Assembly (NCBI GenBank): GCA_963724065.1
Contig: CAVRTB010000001.1
Location: 372,001-436,000 of the forward strand
From: DASRIA01 sp963724065
Lineage (GTDB): Bacteria; Actinomycetota; Thermoleophilia; Solirubrobacterales; JBBDJG01
DNA: 64,000 bases
Direction of reading: 5' to 3'
Part shown: in pieces, positions 61,669-64,000 of the stretch
How the letters are laid out: every line of letters begins with the position of its first letter
How positions within the stretch are numbered: position 1 is the stretch's first letter
Position numbers and translations under genes: made by a program
Notes under the pieces: generated by a model
What the model saw: the letters and a program-made list of their open reading frames with translations, nothing else
What the model was told of the DNA's origin: nothing
The model's database searches: none

Positions 61669-63105
61669 ATGCCCAAGACCGTGACCAGCTTCGCGTGCAC
61701 CTCCTGCGGACAGGCCAGCTTCCGCTGGATGGGCCGCTGCCCGGGCTGCGGGGAGTGGAACACCCTCGTGGAGGGAAAGGCCGTCGATCGGCAGGCCGAT
61801 CGACGGGCCGCCTCGCGGGACGGGCGTCCGGGCGGCCTCGGGCGCCGCGGGGCCGTCGAGCCGCGCAAGCCCGTCGTGCTGTCGGAGGTCGAAAGCGCGG
61901 CGGTGCAGCGCCTGCGCACGGGCAGCGACGAGCTCGACCGGGTGCTGGGGGGCGGCCTCGTGCCCGGGTCGGTGGTCCTGATCGGGGGATCCCCCGGCAT
62001 CGGGAAGAGCACGCTCATGAGCGCGGCGCTGGCGAGCATCCAGTCTGCCGGGGCCCGCGCGCTGTACGTGAGCGGCGAGGAGTCGGCGGCGCAGGTCAAG
62101 CTTCGTGCGGAGCGCCTGGGCCCGCACGCGCTCGCCGTGCCGGTGCTGGCCGAGACATCGCTCGAGGTGGTGCTTGCCTCGCTCGAGCTGGAGCGCCCGC
62201 AGGCATGCGTGATCGATTCGGTGCAGACCCTCTGGTCGTCAGAGCTCACCGGCGCGCCGGGGAGCGTCGGCCAGGTCCAGGAGGTCGCCGCGGCGCTCGA
62301 GCGCTTCGCACGCGAGCGCGGCTGCGCCATGATCCTCGTCGGTCACGTCACCAAGGAGGGCACACTCGCGGGCCCGCGAGTGCTCGAGCACGCGGTCGAC
62401 TGCGTGCTCCAGTTCGAGGGCGAGCGCGAGCGCAGCTTCCGCACGCTGCGGGCGCTCAAGAACCGCTTCGGGTCCACCAACGAGATCGGCGTCTTCGAGA
62501 TGCGCGCCGGTGGCCTCGACGAGGTTGCCGACCCGTCAGACCGGTTCCTGCGCGACGCCGAGCCCGTGGCCGGGTCCTGCATCCTCTGCGCGATGGAGGG
62601 CACCCGGCCGCTGCTGGTGGAGGTCCAGGCGCTGGTCGCGCCGACCGACGTGGTGCCGGCACGCCGGGTCGCGAACGGCATCGACCGCAACCGGCTGAGC
62701 ATGATCCTCGCGGTGCTCGCGCGGCACGGAGGGCCGTCGCTCGGGTCCGCTGACGTCTTCGTCAACGTCGCGGGCGGCGTGCGGATCGAGGAGCCCGGCG
62801 CAGACCTCGCGGTGGCGATGGCGGTCGCTTCGGCGGCGCGCGACACGCCGCTCTCAGGCAGCGGAGCGCAGTCTGGATGCTTCGGCGAAGTCGGGCTCAC
62901 CGGCGAGTTGCGCTACGTGGCTCACGCCGACCGCCGCCTCGAAGAGGCGGCCCGTTTCGGCCTCGAGCAGATCGTCCTGCCGGCGCGCTGTGCGGACGAC
63001 GAGCTGTCCGCTGCGGCGAGGGGCCTGGCGGTCCCGGCCCCGACGCTCGCCAAGGCGCTCGACGCGGCGCTGGGCGACCGCGCCGGACGCAGCAAGGCTG
63101 CCTAG
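61669..63105 (+). CDS. radA: DNA repair protein RadA (Sms)
   Basis: A 478-residue RecA-like helicase: N-terminal zinc finger C-x2-C...C-x2-C (CTSCGQ...CPGCGEW), Walker A GGSPGIGKST, RadA-specific KNRFG motif (ALKNRFGSTNEIGVFEM) and a C-terminal Lon-like domain (DVFVNVAGGVRIEEPGADLAVAMAV). It promotes branch migration in recombination. ATG 61669 follows a TATCTT -10 with nine bases between. It neighbours disA, the standard radA-disA linkage. Confidence 0.93.
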   Translation: MPKTVTSFACTSCGQASFRWMGRCPGCGEWNTLVEGKAVDRQADRRAASRDGRPGGLGRRGAVEPRKPVVLSEVESAAVQRLRTGSDELDRVLGGGLVPGSVVLIGGSPGIGKSTLMSAALASIQSAGARALYVSGEESAAQVKLRAERLGPHALAVPVLAETSLEVVLASLELERPQACVIDSVQTLWSSELTGAPGSVGQVQEVAAALERFARERGCAMILVGHVTKEGTLAGPRVLEHAVDCVLQFEGERERSFRTLRALKNRFGSTNEIGVFEMRAGGLDEVADPSDRFLRDAEPVAGSCILCAMEGTRPLLVEVQALVAPTDVVPARRVANGIDRNRLSMILAVLARHGGPSLGSADVFVNVAGGVRIEEPGADLAVAMAVASAARDTPLSGSGAQSGCFGEVGLTGELRYVAHADRRLEEAARFGLEQIVLPARCADDELSAAARGLAVPAPTLAKALDAALGDRAGRSKAA

Positions 63106-63171
63106 CAGCCCTCCCAGAAACGTCTCACCGCAAACGGCGGCCTCCGGAACCACCATGCGGCGTCCTCGGTC

Positions 63172-63197
63172 GCCCACGTACCCACCGGTACGTGGGC
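63172..63197. repeat. 11-bp perfect hairpin between radA and disA
   Basis: GCCCACGTACC (63172-63182) pairs perfectly with GGTACGTGGGC (63187-63197) over a CACC loop. No T-run follows, so it is more like a REP-type hairpin or structured intergenic element than a terminator. Confidence 0.5.
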
Positions 63198-63354
63198 TCC
63201 CTGCGTCCTTGCCTGGCGGCCCCGGAGCCGCGCCGTTCCCTGGCGAACGTTCCCGGGAAGGCCACTAGCAGCCCGGCCTGATACTGCTCGACACGACCGG
63301 GCGCCGAGCGGCCACACAGCGCAATGAGCGAACTTTTGGCATCATTGGACATCC

Positions 63355-64000
63355 ATGCGAGTTGGGGAAGAGCTAATCGAGGAATTACACTCTCGTCAAG
63401 AACCCCGACTTCTAAGAGCACTGGAGATGGTCGCCCCGGGCACGGCGCTCAGGGAGGGAATCGACAACTGCGTGCTCGCGCGGACCGGTGCGCTGATCGT
63501 GATCGGCGACGAGGACGGCCTCGCGCCGCTGCTCTCCGGGGGGATCAAGCTCGACATCGAGTACACGCCCGCCTTCCTGTACCAGCTGGCGAAGATGGAC
63601 GGGGCGATCACGGTCTCCCAGAGCGCGACCAAGCTGATGTGGGCGAACGTGCAGCTCACGCCGGACCCGACGATCCTCTCGCGTGAGACCGGCACGCGGC
63701 ACCGGACCGCGGAGCGCGTGTCCAAGCAGACTGACGCGCTCGTGGTCTCGATCTCCGAGCGCCGCGAGGTGGTCACCCTGTTCGCCGGTGGCGCCAAGTA
63801 CGTCCTTCAGGAGATTCCCGCCGTGCTCGCAAAGGCCAACCAGGCGCTTGCGACCCTCGACAAGTACCGGGCCCGCTTCGATCAGGTATCGATGCGCCTC
63901 ACTGCGCTCGAGTTCGAGGGCGGGGTCACGTTGCACGATGCCCTCACCGTGCTTCAGCGCTCAGAGATGGTCACCCGCATGGCAGTCGAGATCGAGCGCT
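63355..64000 (+). CDS. disA: DNA integrity scanning diadenylate cyclase DisA, 3' end outside window
   Basis: The first 215 codons of disA, running off the right edge. The DAC domain is complete: RTGALIVIGDEDG, SGGIKLD, DGA at 82-84 (MDGAITVS) and RHR at 115-117 (GTRHRTAERVS), both catalytic for joining two ATP into cyclic di-AMP. A coiled-coil linker begins at ALEFEGGVTLHDAL. DisA senses branched DNA through a missing HhH domain further right. ATG 63355 is used; no strong ribosome site is seen. It is 249 bp after radA. Confidence 0.92.
   Translation, partial: MRVGEELIEELHSRQEPRLLRALEMVAPGTALREGIDNCVLARTGALIVIGDEDGLAPLLSGGIKLDIEYTPAFLYQLAKMDGAITVSQSATKLMWANVQLTPDPTILSRETGTRHRTAERVSKQTDALVVSISERREVVTLFAGGAKYVLQEIPAVLAKANQALATLDKYRARFDQVSMRLTALEFEGGVTLHDALTVLQRSEMVTRMAVEIER

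Noticed and set aside
63125..63421. Minus-strand open frame between radA and disA
   Set aside because: It covers the hairpin and the disA start and has no family resemblance.

Overview
The window is a high-GC, gene-dense chromosomal segment of an actinobacterium. It is most likely a member of the Thermoleophilia (Solirubrobacterales type). Evidence for this is the actinobacterial integration host factor, the GC-rich third codon positions, many probable leaderless genes, and the housekeeping order tilS-hpt-ftsH-folP-folB-folK-coaX-greA-lysS-clpC followed by radA-disA. I see no rRNA, tRNA, CRISPR array, insertion sequence, phage module or replication origin. The taxonomic call is an inference from gene content.

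Layout. 0-3.8 kb: an integration host factor gene, then a divergent pair encoding a serine-palmitoyltransferase-like alpha-oxoamine synthase and a GNAT acyltransferase resembling bacterial ceramide synthases. 4.1-6.8 kb: a thiXYZ-type ABC transporter operon behind a TPP riboswitch. 6.9-14.5 kb: a MoxR/VWA pair, two cell-wall hydrolases, and a four-gene operon headed by an ArsA-type ATPase. 15-22.8 kb: a glucuronyl-epimerase-like exported protein, two related membrane-anchored proteins, an aldo/keto reductase, a TerC protein, a Ca2+/H+ antiporter and small hypothetical genes. 22.9-29 kb: fatty-acid beta-oxidation genes (acyl-CoA dehydrogenase, hydroxyacyl-CoA dehydrogenase, and a fused 3HCDH-C/crotonase protein), a sulfotransferase, a PadR regulator and a sirtuin. 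29-32.3 kb: a large multidomain peptidoglycan hydrolase.

32.9-39.7 kb is the most distinctive region. Two phasin-like coiled-coil proteins, one with a histone-H1-like tail, precede a close-packed series: SDR, PlsC-type acyltransferase, two-domain fatty acyl-CoA reductase and alkyl-DHAP-synthase-like flavoenzyme. Together these could make fatty alcohols and ether-linked glycerolipids. With the sphingolipid-like pair near the left edge, the window hints at an unusual membrane-lipid repertoire.

39.7-64 kb: a zinc-ribbon protein, a MerR-adenylate cyclase fusion and a secreted subtilisin. The housekeeping block follows: tilS, hpt, ftsH, acyl-CoA synthetase, folate genes, coaX, greA, lysS (with an apparent +1 frameshift as given) and clpC. 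The segment ends with a LURP-one-like protein, a glyoxalase-fold protein, an HD-GYP protein, a Tat-exported protein, radA and a right-truncated disA.

A recurring feature is a TANNNT-like hexamer ending about 6-8 nt before an ATG or GTG, which indicates extensive leaderless transcription and was used to choose several starts.
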